From: Kingdonia uniflora
Lineage: Eukaryota; Streptophyta; Magnoliopsida; Ranunculales; Circaeasteraceae
Reading direction: 5' to 3'
DNA: 64,000 nt
Assembly (NCBI GenBank): GCA_014058105.1
Contig: JACGCM010001011.1
Location: 2,237,501 to 2,301,500 of the forward strand
In this document: positions 22,011 through 33,936 of the stretch, one piece after another
Numbering within the stretch: position 1 is the first letter of the stretch
How the letters are laid out: every line of letters begins with the position of its first letter
Position numbers and translations under genes: made by a program
The notes under the pieces: model-generated
What the model saw: the letters and a program-made list of their open reading frames with translations, nothing else
The model's database searches: none
Told to the model about the DNA's origin: nothing

Positions 22011-22966
22011 CTTAAACCAATGCTGTAAAAATCAAAAACTGGATGGCTTTTGATTAGGGATGGCTTGTGAATTATGATTTCTGCTTAAGAAGATATGAAG
22101 ATGGCAATGTTTGTAAAAATGGGTTACTCTTGAAGACTTCAAAATTTTAAGGAATTAACGTACGAGGCTTCAAGTAGGCTAAAACTACAATTAATACCCT
22201 GATATTAAATAAATTACTAGAAGACCCTAATTTTAAACATAGTTTACTTTTAATACCCTAATAAATTAGAATCCCAAGTTTACCCTTTTTTTAGATTTGG
22301 GCAACCTGGAGAAGCCGGTAACTTCTTAACAAACACGAGAGTTCATTTCCTCTAGGTAACAGAAAACCTCAATCCTTGGAGTCTTTAAAAGTTGGGATGT
22401 CTCTTTCCCTCCCTCCTACTATCAATTCTCAACCCTATTTTTCTCTTTCTCTCTCATAAAAGAAGAAGAAAACTGTGAGCCGTACCATAACCTTGCCTAC
22501 AACAATACAATAATGATCACAAGCAGTAGAAAGAGGAGGTGATGATACATAGCACAAACAATATTAAGAGGTTATAACCTCTTAGATAAGTGACCCACAG
22601 CAAGACTCCATCTCCTTGAAATTCAGGCCAGATTGAGGGTTTATATCTTGAACTAATCGGCAACATAAAATCAGTAGGAGTTGGGTTTTTACCTTTGTTG
22701 GTACATGTGATCAACAATTAAAAATGATGATGCCAAATATAATTATTAAAGTTTTGTCTCCTTGAATGTTGTTATTGTTGTAGTAAAGAATAAAACATAT
22801 ACATCATGACTAGGAATGTTGGAGCTCAAAATTAATCAAATCTTAGCTTTATCTGTCGAACAAGCGATTCCCAATAAGATCCCAAAATTGATATGAAAAG
22901 CAGCATTTATTCAAACATAAAAGTACTAATCAGTAATTGGAAAAAAAATTACTATAAACATGTGCA
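22011..22966. other. Non-coding interval between RLK pseudogene and MULE 2
   Basis: AT-rich sequence. A 66-codon minus-strand segment at 22717-22517 (starts M-L-I-T-C-T-N-K-G, ends in a hydrophobic run) is the only open stretch of note, and I recognise nothing in it. No MULE 2 terminal repeat could be identified here. Confidence 0.5.
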
Positions 22967-23999
22967 TTAAGATGGAGCCTCGCCGCATCTCTTCTTGGTG
23001 TGTCCAGACTCCTTGCAAATTGAGCAATGCATGACCATTTTATCCTTTGCTTCATACCTTCTCCTTTTCACTTTTAGACGCCCTACTCTTCTTCTTTTTA
23101 CAGGTGATATTACATTTTCTAAGACGAATCCGAGGCGAATCCGGTAAGACTCGACTGGATCAATTTGGTCGTGGTAAGCTAGTCGATAATTTTCCATACT
23201 GTAGCAAGGGTCACAAAATTAATATATAGATCTTCCCAAGATGGAATGAATAGCGGCTGAGGCGTGGGAACACGAGAGACACTTTCGACCAATAAATAAG
23301 GGTATTTACGTCACTAACAAAGTGACGTGAAAGAGAAATAACGTTACTTTTGCAAACGACGTTGACTAAGGCGACTAGTTAGTACTATGCATTTACGTTA
23401 CTTTTTACTTTTTAATAACATTTTTATGTTAAAAAAATGACGTTAAAAGTGTCTTCGTAGTAACCAACATTTTTTCATTTACATCATTTAAAAATATCGT
23501 AATTGAAGAATTCATGTCACGTTAAAAGTAACGTAAGTAAAGAATTAACGTCATGTTAAAAGTGATGTAATTGAAGAATTAAAGTCATGTAGAAAGTGAC
23601 TTGGATACACAAAACATACAAGTTTACATCACTGTAAAAGCGATGTTGGTTTAAAAAAAATTTAAAAAATATATTTTTGCCTTGCAGCTCCTGCTTCATA
23701 TGATATGCACATGAGGCACTTTAGCTGCAAGGTAGCCACCTGCCTGCACCAATAGAAGATTTGTACCTACATTTCAGTAATAGAAGTACCTAAAAAATAT
23801 CTATTTCTACAATTACTTTTCAAAAAAGAGAAACAAATATGTATGTTAGAATATCATACACGTTGAATTCAAGTACAATAATAGTAACACTTACAACTGG
23901 ATCTCTATGAATTTATAATGATATTAAAGTCAAGAAACCTAGAAACATTAAGTAACATTAGCATAAAGCCATAAACTACCCTGAGAGAAAAATGAAGAA

Positions 24000-24345
24000 A
24001 TGAAATGTAGATTCACCTACATGACTCCGCTACAAACTATCGAAGAAGCAAAACATGGCTCGCTAATATTTTGCCAACAAGCATGGTAGAAATAGCCCCA
24101 AAACCATCAGGCCTGAAGCTAAGGTGCTTCATAGAACTACAGCTTTGATGTCTTTAACTGAAGGATTAGCCAGTACCACTTCCTCTCGTAATTCCTTCAC
24201 TTATTCTTGTAAACTTTGTACTAACACTCCACTATGTTGTACGCTGTTATAAACTATTGGTAAGATGCCAAATCTCGTCCAGAGCGTTTAGGACCAAAAA
24301 GCACTATGAGATCCTCTTCACCGGCATCAATCTGATCCTAAAAAT
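24000..24345 (-). pseudogene. Unidentified fragment with a hydrophobic segment
   Basis: The reverse strand reads V-Q-H-S-G-V-L-V-Q-S-L-Q-E, a stop, V-K-E-L-R-E-E-V-V-L-A-N-P-S-V-K-D-I-K-A-V-V, then a 20-residue hydrophobic stretch (L-A-S-G-L-M-V-L-G-L-F-L-P). It looks like the end of a tail-anchored or membrane protein rather than of the Raf-like kinase. I do not recognise the family. It lies between the left CACTA-like terminus and the kinase exons. Confidence 0.35.
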
Positions 24346-24508
24346 TGTAAGTCACACATTAAGCTATCAAAAGGATGCATAATGAATGATTAAGAAAAAT
24401 ATCAACAAAGAAAATACATACTATTTATCTCAGTTTTTTTGTTTGCGTAAATATAATAAAGATATTATCTAATAAAACGGATAAAATTGTTCCTTAAACA
24501 AATATTAC

Positions 24509-27500
24509 CTTGCAGATAGGTCGATGAGGGTACCTCATGTTAACCAACAGATTCTCACACTTCAAATCAAAATGGAAAATATTCTTCCCATGCAGATACT
24601 TCATCCCAAAAGTACTATCCATGGCTATTATGAGCCGCTTAGACGATCAATTGTCCTGCTTAATAAAATGGAAAAAGCCAAAATATACTCCTATATATAA
24701 GTTCATGTTGTCTCTTAGAAAAAAGACAATTTAAAGAGGAGATTACCTGTCTTTCTTTTGCAAAAACTATTTCAAAGAGCCATTAACAATAAACTCGGTT
24801 ACGGTTGCTAAAGATCCATCTGGACCATCGCGAACGATACCATAGTACGACGTTCGGATGATGTAGGGCACTCAATATCAAAGCCTCCTTCTAGGAGTCA
24901 GTAATCTATTACAACAATACACATCTATTAGCTAAATAAGAAAAGTGTTATGATGCAAAATAAAGTTTGAAGACATCTAGAATGTATAAGAATTGCCCAA
25001 TTTAAGAAAACACAGGTGGACAAGTTTGTGTCTTTGTATTCAACGTATATTCTTCTATGCAAGTAAGAAAGTACTTGGCAAATAATTTTGCTAAGAGAAA
25101 TTTTCCTAGGTAAAGATCTAATGTCAAGAAGAAGAAGAAAAAAAAAACACAATTCTACAGATTAGAGAACATCGAGGTTGCAGCCAAAGTATAAACTTTA
25201 TTGACTAAGATGGAAATAATGAAAGCCCGTCAACTGAAAAACAAACTAAAACAGAACAGGGCTTCCCACAAGAGGGAAAGAAGCAAACACAAACTAGGAT
25301 CAACAAAAAGCAACCATGCACTATCCGCCAAAAGTATTTAAGCAGGACATATGATTACTTCCTTCCATTTCAGCTATGGGAACCAAACCACTTTGCAACA
25401 CCAGAAATTGAAAGCTTTAATCGACACATACTCTGTAGTCTTCTCCTTCCCTTCAAGCATCCTTGCGTTATGTTCTAGAAAAATTGCCCAAATCACCATA
25501 AAAAAGGAACAAATCACTCCGTAGACTTAGCTCGGCAGGCAAGGACTTTTGCCATCTAATTAGACAGGGGCTCCTTAATCTTACTAAAATGTGGACACCG
25601 AATGAAAGAATCAAGTGGTTCCAAATAATCTTTAAGGAAAAATGAGAAAGAAAAGTTGGTCAATGCTCGCCATCTCTATTGCACGTGGAGTTATAACCCA
25701 CCGAGTTACTTTTTCCCGAAGATTATCGATTAAAAGATCTATTCAATATCGAAGTCCAAGCAAAATAAAGAAATATATAACCTTAGAATGAAAAGTTGGC
25801 CTGTTGTTCAGCCTACAGTTACTTCTACCATACAGCAACAACAACCTGCATCTAATCCTATGCCAGTCCTCCTCAATACCAGGTGTGGTTCAGATAGCAC
25901 GTGCAGACTAAAGTTGTTGAGGCTCCGAATTGGTGACTATGCTTAGGAGACATTTATGAAGTGTCGGCGACAACATATGAATTCTTCGCTTTTAGGATTC
26001 CTACTACAACAAGGAGCACCAGTGGAAGTTGGTAACAACATGGTGAACCTGCTAATGAATGCATCCTCAGAAGACTGCTTCGTACGAATGCTTAGTTCTA
26101 AGCAAAAGAACACCATCATACCATGAATTTCTGGTCAAACTCTTCCAAAGGAAGGGGAAATGTAAATGGTTGAATACAGCGTCTACGGACCTCCCTCTAA
26201 CACTAGCCCACCTTCTCGCTCTCTAAGAATTAGACTTCTCACTCCCTACATTGCCTATACTATTAGGAATCTTTGACTTATTTTTATTTTATTTCCTAAT
26301 AACCTAGAATAATATTTGGTGTTTCCCAAAATATAAGGAATATTTTTGTTAGTTATCTAATTAATGGGATTTAGAGAAAAATTACTAAGATTTAGTTAAG
26401 TCGAGTTAATATCAGACTTCCCTGTCTGCCAACGTTAGACATTACTATTATTGGTGATATGAAGTTTATAGAATAAATGAAGCTTATTCAATATTCCAAA
26501 TTTATGGAATAAAAGGCTTCCCCTAACGAAAGTTGTATTTAAGTGTTGTTCATCTCAAATCTCTTCTGAGTTTGAGTTTACATCAGAATTTTTGCCCATG
26601 TGTTTGCGGTTGCACCATCATGTATCTTTCACTTTTTATTTTATTTTTAAATGAAATTATTCAAAAGATGATACTTAACAAATAATTAATTATCTTAAAA
26701 GACAATAAAGAATAAGAAAGTGTGACTTTTCCTTCTAAAATATGTTTTGGCCCTTATTATTCTGTTCAAATACCGAGAGAACACTATGCAGGTTGCAAAG
26801 TAATGCTTACTTAGGGAGTTATAAGAAACCGTATCAAAGATACGGTTACCCCTTGTCATCCCATAAAATAGCAATATATAGAACGCACTATGAACAAAAA
26901 TTTGTAATCGCACGATATGGATATGCATAACTTCTCTATTATGGATGGCGTGATAGCAATTGACAAAGGAAACAGAAATAAAAAGGATATGATAACTACC
27001 AAACGTTCTCTTTCAGAAGGTCTCCCAGCAAAGCAACTCGCTTTTATTCTCTTTATCGCTACATCAGAACCCTTCCATTTCCTATAATAAACATCCCCGT
27101 ATGTCCCAGTGCCCATTTCTCGGATTTCCTCAAGATCCTCATTTGTTGTCGTCTGAATAATAAGTAAGCACAAGTAAGAAGTAAGATAAAATTAAGGGAA
27201 TACAATCATATTCAAAAAGTTAATATTTACCGAGAGAGAAGAACAGGAGATATTAAAATACCTGTAGCCCTCTTGACAAAGCTTCTGCCTCTGCCTTTGT
27301 TGGCTCAATCTTGGAAATGACAGGATAATCATTATCGGAGTCAACCTCTACATCCGTGTGTGTATTCTACACAGAAAATATGAAGTTACAGTAAATAATC
27401 AACACAGAGAATGGTTCTTAAATAACAAAATGAAATCAAGTAGGTCAAACTCCTCACCGCTGTATCTAATTCTTGAATACATTCACCATCAACATTTCCT

Positions 27501-27715
27501 TCCACTTTAGATTTTACATCCTCGGTACCTTCTAATGCTACCCTCTTTACTGAAGCAATCAAGTCAGGTAAGAAGCTCAAACACTTAACTGAGAATCCGT
27601 CGTCTTCAAAAGTTGCACTCAGATCAGTCTCTGCAAGTTTCGCTGTAATCCCACCATCGTCATTAAGCTTTAGTACATTTGCATCGAAACTTGCCTCCAT
27701 AATTTTCTTTTCCAC
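24509..27715 (-). pseudogene. Raf-like MAPKKK exons captured in the CACTA-like element
   Basis: Minus-strand exons with preserved GT/AG sites: 27715-27458; 27366-27262 (E-A-E-A-L-S-R-G-L-Q); 27152-27000 ([16 protein letters not shown] with V-A-I-K-R-I-K, the glycine loop and ATP-binding Lys); about 24905-24747 (L-H-H-P-N-V-V, then [10 protein letters not shown], stop); 24655-24509 ([19 protein letters not shown], the catalytic loop, with a frameshift before it). This order is that of plant PB1-containing Raf-like kinases. The activation segment, C-lobe and PB1 domain were not found. The stop, frameshift and missing exons make it a fragment rather than a gene. Confidence 0.8.
24906..26999. other. 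Intronic or filler sequence inside the CACTA-like element
   Basis: AT-rich with no clear exon. About 26240-26660 has an LTR-like flavour (TATTAGGAATC...TTTCCTAATA, a TTTAAG leader and a GTTT-rich end), but no partner LTR, primer-binding site or duplication was found. Confidence 0.35.
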
Positions 27716-28372
27716 TTCATTACCCGTGATATCGTATCCTCTAGCAAATTATAAAATTCATATTAGCAATAGAAATTTAAATCTTCCATTCTAAGTGAGA
27801 AACCTTTACATAAAAAAATTACCTATATCTAATATGCCTGGTTCGTAAGAAATACTTACCATGAAATGTTTGCAGTAGTTTTACATGTGTTCCATTTCTC
27901 TTCAAGCAATGGATGATCAACAACTCAATTTCCAGATATCCGGTTATGCTCTAGTTCTGATAACAAATACAGTCACAAGAAAATGCAAACTTTAAATTAG
28001 TACAACACTGGGCATTGATAAAGCCCATTTAAACAATGCTAAAGAGAAGATTATGACTCCGTTAGTAATGCCCTACTCGTTGCTTATAAAATGGGAGACA
28101 CCCTAATGACTTAATCTTCATGAACCTTGGATCCATGCTGAATAATTCTTCTATTTTTGAAGGTCCAAATCTCTGTCAAGAATCAAGGTAAAATGTGGCA
28201 TTTTAAATTCAAGAAATTTGTAAAAGTTATATAGCAAACATATACAAGAATCAATATAAAACATTTACCTAGATCGGTTAAAATTGATTAGAATCAAGGG
28301 TAAACTAACTGCTCTATATTTTATATTTACAGTCATTAGTCTTTATAATTAACATTAGGGCAAGATGTCACC

Positions 28373-29586
28373 TTAACTTCTGAATTTGAATCATGGAAGA
28401 ACGGCTCTATATTTGTACTACTTTTTGCACTCATACTTAAACCCTCTGCAATTTGGAAAAAACAACCAAGATCATCAGGTCACAACCTGTCCAAATATGA
28501 ATCATGATGTGCAAAAGGATCAGCCTTGCGGGCAAGGCTGAAATATGCGTTAGAAGGCAAAATCAAAGACGGCGAGATAAAAACAAGACACACTAATTAA
28601 TAAAATCACATTATAAATGAGTAATTTATGTTGCAAACTTGGTCATGGATTAATAGATTGGTTATTTGAGTAACATGGAAGTTGAGGGTAACACAAGGGT
28701 AAGATGACTAACCTTATTTGGAGTAAATTTTCCAGCTTTGAATAAGTCTAGAGAGCATTGCGCCAAGTAATAAAAATAGAGAGAATGTAAAGTACTCTGA
28801 TCCTTACAGCCAAATATCAAACATTAGTTTGAACCATGTCAAAGCATGAATTAATTCCTTATGTTATTGAGAAAAATATAGGAACTTACGTGGGCCAAAC
28901 TCATTCTCCAAGCTGATGCCTATAAAGATAACGCTTGCAAGAATGACAACTAGGTAGATGAACCCAGCATGAAGCCGTGGCAAGTGAATAAGCGCCATAC
29001 TTGGTGTTGTTTTATCACAAATTTCCAGTGAATAGAACCTACAAAATACAAGCTATAATAGAGGTTAAATAGATTCTTTTTATGAAGAGAGAAAGATGCC
29101 AAATAAACAAAAATTGCATAAACGAGGTACTGTTTATTCTTAGCTACCTAGCATTGCAACTTCATAGGAAAAATAGGGAACACATGGATCAAATAATCAC
29201 TAACAATGTGATCATCAAGTATTTTAGAAACCCAAATTTGTCTAAAATTGTTAGTACTTCCCTGATCAATTTATCATGACATAAGCCTTCAAAATATTAC
29301 TCATTGTAAACATCGAATAAACAGTGGCAACATCTAAAATGCATACATAGTAGCCACTAGAATTATATATTTCAACCACCAAGTTAACAGAAAGCTTGAA
29401 ATACAGCTTTGATTACTTTTTTTAGCTGAAATAAATCAACATCCCGGTGTTGAACTTGTATTACTGAAATAATAAAACAAACATTATGATGGATAGTCGG
29501 AGGGCAAAGAGAGGAAATACCATAAGTTTGGTGGTGGTCGAAAGGGTCCTCCTCCCTGACCTGATTGTCCATGTCCCATCATTGTT
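28373..29586 (-). pseudogene. Unidentified spliced gene fragment with one transmembrane segment
   Basis: A candidate first exon at 29586-29520 begins M-M-G-H-G-Q-S-G and is Gly/Pro-rich (P-F-R-P-P-P-N-L). It ends at a possible GT donor. A second exon near 29040-28890 reads L-E-I-C-D-K-T-T-P-S-M-A, then H-L-P-R-L-H-A-G-F-I-Y-L and a hydrophobic segment ending I-F-I-G-I-S-L. A third near 28447-28373 reads S-A-K-S-S-T-N-I-E-P-F-F-H-D. Frames are open within each piece. It may be the 5' part of the same captured transcript as the kinase exons or a second gene. I do not recognise it. Confidence 0.4.
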
Positions 29587-30400
29587 TCTTCAATAGATAA
29601 TTGATCCAAATAAAAATCTAGAAGGAAAACCCAAATAAAAAAGGTAAAAAGACAGATGATAGTTTCAACACCGGAGCAAAAACAAGTTTGGCGTTATAAA
29701 ACAATACCCTTAGAGATTCAACTCAAACAAACACTATAATCTGACCTTAACTATGTCGAGGAATGTCTAAAGTTAACAATCGCCAATGGAGGATTGTTGG
29801 GTTTTTACTCAACAACTATTGTTGAGATTGTGATTTCAATCCTTCTTCGGTGGATGAAAACTCATAATTTGAGTAATTTTAACCCAAATCTATGATTGAA
29901 AGCCAGATAATTAGGGAATTTCATCGGAAGAATCCAATAGGTGGCAACGTTCTGAATCTAATTAGGGTTAAAGAAGATAAGACACAGATCTCACTCCCAA
30001 AACTTATGTGCTATGAACTGGATGTGTTTATGCTATAAGAACTTTTTAAGTTTTACTATATTGCGATGTGTTTCGTATACCCAATCTCGTCACATGTTTA
30101 AAAGTGACTTTAATATTAGAAGCCTATCAATAAAGTCATTTTTCATATAATGTAAAATAATATTATTTTTGATATCACTATTAAAAATTGATGTTGTAAG
30201 AAAGAGAATTGAGGTCAATATTAAGAAAATGACATGGCTACCAGAATGAGCACCAAACTCAGAGGAATAAACGATAAATAAAGATCTACAACGTCACTTT
30301 TGATAAAAACGACTTTTTTAGATGACATAAAAAATTATATTTGTTGTAGGGTGCTTGATAAATTACTCTAAACCGCCAATTGTTTGTATCGCCAACCTCA

Positions 30401-30408
30401 TATACAAC
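30401..30408. repeat. Left 8-bp target duplication of the hAT element
   Basis: TATACAAC immediately precedes the terminal CAGGCCAACCC. The identical TATACAAC follows the other end at 33937-33944. Eight base pairs is the hAT signature. Confidence 0.95.
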
Positions 30409-33400
30409 CAGGCCAACCCTTGGGGTGTGCAAGGTGTGCGACGGGGCCCAAGAAAAAAAATTGCTTCTGCCCTTAAAAATAAATAAATTATACAAAGCCC
30501 AACCCAGTTTCGATTTGGGCATTGGGCCAACTAAACCAGCCCAACTACTAGTCCTTCTTTCTCACTCTCACTCTCTCTCATTCTCTTTCTAAATCTAACT
30601 ACTCTCTGTCTCCGAATCTCTCTTGTCTTAGAAGAAAAAAATAAATTCATCCCTCTTCTCTCTATACTCGGCAATTTCTTGATTAATTGCATAGTTTTGT
30701 TTACTCAATTGCTCTCTCACTCTCTTGGTTTGGAGGTCTCTATTTGTGTGCTTCTAAGTTCCAAAATCAAGGGTTCATATCATTGTCTCTAAAATTTGAG
30801 GGTTTTTATTTTTCAAGAATTCAATCAAGACCAAAGTCAAGAGACAAGAATTATACTTTGCTCTCCTCAGTCTTCACTGTCCTCAATCTACAATTGCTCT
30901 CTCTGGTGATCTTTATCTGTTATTATTTGTTAATTTGCAATTCTATTAATTTATTTACTTGATTTAGTATTTAATTTTTAGATTTTACCATAAAATGTTT
31001 CCTAAACAATTAAGTAGAAATGATAAGAAAAAAGGAAGAGAATAAACACTATATTCATACAAAGTAAACGAGGGGCGATGAAAATTTTAATTTATAAAGC
31101 CCCGGACAATGTAGAAAGCTTAGGTCATGAAAATGTAGAATTAAATGATAATATAAATGTTGGTTTGGATTATAATGAAAGTGAAAATGTTGATATCGGT
31201 TTGAATGACAATGCAAATGTTGGTTTGAATTGTAATGAAAGCAAAAATGTTGATATTGGATTGAATAGTAATGTAAATGTTGATTTAAATAATAATGAAC
31301 AACCAAATACTATAGACATTTATGACCCAAGGAATTGGGATAATCTTACCCAAAACTCTATAGATGAATTAGTAATAAATGGATATCCATAAGATACAAT
31401 ATTTAAAAAAGTCCCTAAAGATGGAATGAATGGAAGACGTTTCTCTTCAACGCCTTATACTCGTTATCTACCGAACGACGAAAAACATAATAGAAAGTGG
31501 CCTGTTTATTCACAAGATACGAATAAAGTATTATTTTTATTGTAAGTTATTTGCTAAAGGTCCACGAGTAGCTAATTTAGTAAATGAAGGATTTAAAAAT
31601 TGTATACATCTTAGTGTTAGGCTTAAAGAACATGAGTTGAGTAATGAACATATCATGTGCATGACTTATTGGATTGAATTAAGAACGAGATTGGAATCAA
31701 ATCAAACAATTGACAAAGATCTTCAGAACCAAATCAACAAAGAAAAAGATCATTGTAAGGCGTTAATGTGTAGAATAATTTCTCTAGTAAAATATCTTGG
31801 TAAACAAAACTTGGCATTTCGTGGAAAAAGTGAGAAAATTTATGAAGAAAATAATGAAAATATTTTTAAGCTTAATAGAAATGATTGAGGAATGGGATCC
31901 AGTAATAAATGAACATATTCATCATTTTCAAACAAGTAAGAGTCCGCATAACAAATTTATAAAAACAATTCATAATCATTATTTGAGTCATAAAATTCAA
32001 AATGAATGATTATTATTTTATCATCCAAAATGAAGAGTGTGATCATTCAAACTATTAAGAAAGCAGAATATTTTTTGGTAATTCTAAATTGTACTCCGGA
32101 TTCTAGCCATAAAGAACAAATGTCTTTGATATCCCGTAAGAATAGTAGAGTATTTCTTAGAATTTTTACAAGTACATGATACATCGGGAAAATGACTTTT
32201 TGAAGAGTTAGAAAATGTACTAAAGGTGTTTGATCTTAGTATTTATGATATTAGAGGGCAAGGATATGATAATGGTTCTAATATGAAAGGAAAACACCAA
32301 GGTGTTCAAAAATGATTACTAAACATAAATCCTAGAACTTTATATGTTCCATGCGGTTATCATAGTCTAAACGTGTCACTACTTCTCACTTTGTGATATT
32401 ACAAATTATTCTAGTAAAGCAAGATATTTTTTTGGAGTGGTACAACGTATTTATACCATATTTTCTTCTACGACAAAGCGATGAGACATTTTAAAAAATA
32501 ATATCGGATCCGATTTAACTCTCAAATCTCATTTGGCCACACATTGGAAAAGTCGCATAACTAGCGTAAAAGTAATACGTTATCAAACTCATGAAATTAT
32601 AGATGCTTTACTTGATTTAGCTAAAGATAAGGACTCAAAAATAAGTAGTGAAGTTAATTTATTAGCGAGACATGGACTAGACAATTTTGAGTCTTTAGTA
32701 AGTATGATTATTTGGTGTGATATATTATATGTTGTTAACTTAGTTAGTAAAAAGTTACAAGCTAAAGACATGCCTTTGGACATTGCTATTGAGCAAATAA
32801 AATTGTTGCGAGGATATATTCTAACATATAGAACAACGGGGTTTGAAGATGCCATAGCTACTGCTAAAGAAATTACTAAGAAAATGGATATTAATCTTAT
32901 ATTTGTTGAAAAATATATTATTCGTAGAAAAAAATCATTTTGATGAGAATGTAAATCATCAAATACCAACACTAGTTCCGGAATCACCTAAAGATTTATT
33001 TAGAAAATATTATTATAATTTTATCATTGATCAATTTCTTGGTTCATTGGATATTAGGTTTGAACAATATCAAGAATATGATAATATCTTTAGATTTTTG
33101 TTTACTTTTGGTAAGTTAAATTCATTAGATGATAGTCATTTAAGTGCACATTGTGATAATCTTAAAAATGTTCTAAAGCATGAGAGTTTAACTGATGTTG
33201 ATGAAGAAGATTTGTTTCGAGAAATAAAAACCTTGCGTACGATGTTACCAAAAGAAACAAAGACCGCTTTAGAGATATTAACTTTTTTGAATAGAATTGT
33301 TTCTTTTCCAAATGCTTGTATTGCTTATAGAATATTATTAACGATACCGGTTACAGTCGCATCTAGAGAAAGAAGTTTTTCAAAACTAAAAATACTAAAA

Positions 33401-33936
33401 TCTTACTTGCGGTCAACTATTTTACAAGAAAGACTAAATGGATTAGCAATGATGTCTATAAAAAAAGATTTGTTACAAAATCTTGATTATAAGAGTATAA
33501 TTGGCGAATTTGAATCTAGAAAGGCTTGTAGACAAATTTTTTAATGATATTTTGTTGTTGATTTTAGTTAATGTTTCATGTTTGTATGAATTTGACGTCC
33601 TTTTTTCGTAAAATAATAACTAATTTATAGTGCTTTTGTTTGTTTTTTTGAGGTTTGTATTCGAGGAATTGATCGAAGATATTGGTAATTTCGAAGACGC
33701 TAAAGGTATTTTGTTTGAGTTTTGTAACATTGAAAAGGTATTTTCGTAAATGTACTATGACAACTATTATTTAATATACTGTAATTTGTGTTTACTTTAA
33801 GAGTCAATATTATACATTAAGATGCATGCATTATGTTTAATACTAAAAAAAATCTCAAAACAATTTTTATTTTTTAGTAAAAGACCCATTTTTTCCCCTT
33901 CGCACAGGGCCTCATAAAGGGTAGGGGCTGGCCCTG
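30409..33936 (+). mobile_element. hAT transposon, 3.5 kb
   Basis: Ends are CAGG-CCAACCC (left) and, reverse complemented, CAGGGCCAGCCCC (right), the usual hAT terminal form. They are flanked by perfect TATACAAC duplications at 30401-30408 and 33937-33944. With one copy of the duplication removed, the MULE 2 frame reads continuously (S-N-V-V-Y-E-V-G-D), proving insertion into that gene. The interior holds one transposase gene on the plus strand. 30409-31077 and 33545-33936 are non-coding ends. Confidence 0.95.
31078..33544 (+). pseudogene. hAT transposase (TTF-type zinc finger family)
   Basis: The N-terminus (31078) has a low-complexity repeat around N-V-D-I-G-L-N and D-L-N-N-N, then I-D-I-Y-D-P-R-N-W-D. 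After a frame change comes R-R-F-S-S-T-P-Y-T-R-Y-L-P-N (TTF-type start), K-G-P-R-V-A-N-L-V-N-E-G-F-K, a helical region, and Y-D-N-G-S-N-M-K-G-K-H-Q-G-V-Q near 32270, which carries the second catalytic Asp block. The C-terminus (33250-33544) has the hAT dimerisation motif: L-R-T-M-L-P, I-P-V-T-V-A-S-R-E-R-S-F-S-K-L-K and L-R-S-T-I. Several frameshifts and stops between 31390 and 32530 break it, but the last kilobase is nearly intact. It would be a nuclear cut-and-paste enzyme. Confidence 0.88.

Larger units (their letters stand above)
23280..30353. mobile_element. CACTA-like element carrying host gene fragments
   Basis: The left edge CACTTTCGACCAATAAATA (23280) and the reverse complement of the right edge, CACCCTACAACAAATAT (30353), both resemble the CACTACAA(C)AA start of plant CACTA elements. 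Both sides carry repeated subterminal motifs like GTTAAAAGTGACGT (23300-23650 and 30060-30345). The flanks are adjacent parts of the MULE 2 gene, which supports these limits. A 3-bp duplication is not seen (AGA versus CTT), and about 15-20 codons of the SWIM region seem lost, so boundary deletion is likely. No CACTA transposase is visible; the interior holds exons of other genes. It would be non-autonomous. Confidence 0.6.

Noticed and set aside
26240..26660. Solo LTR inside the CACTA-like element
   Set aside because: LTR-like composition only; no TG...CA limits with matching duplications could be found.
30354..30408. Independent small exon between the CACTA-like and hAT elements
   Set aside because: It reads in frame as part of the MULE 2 transposase once the hAT duplication is accounted for.
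31055..31306. Minus-strand His/Tyr-rich repetitive ORF
   Set aside because: It is the shadow of the Asn/Asp-rich repeat at the hAT transposase N-terminus.
32589..32987. Minus-strand 132-codon ORF inside the hAT element
   Set aside because: It is the exact shadow of the plus-strand hAT transposase, which carries recognisable family motifs.
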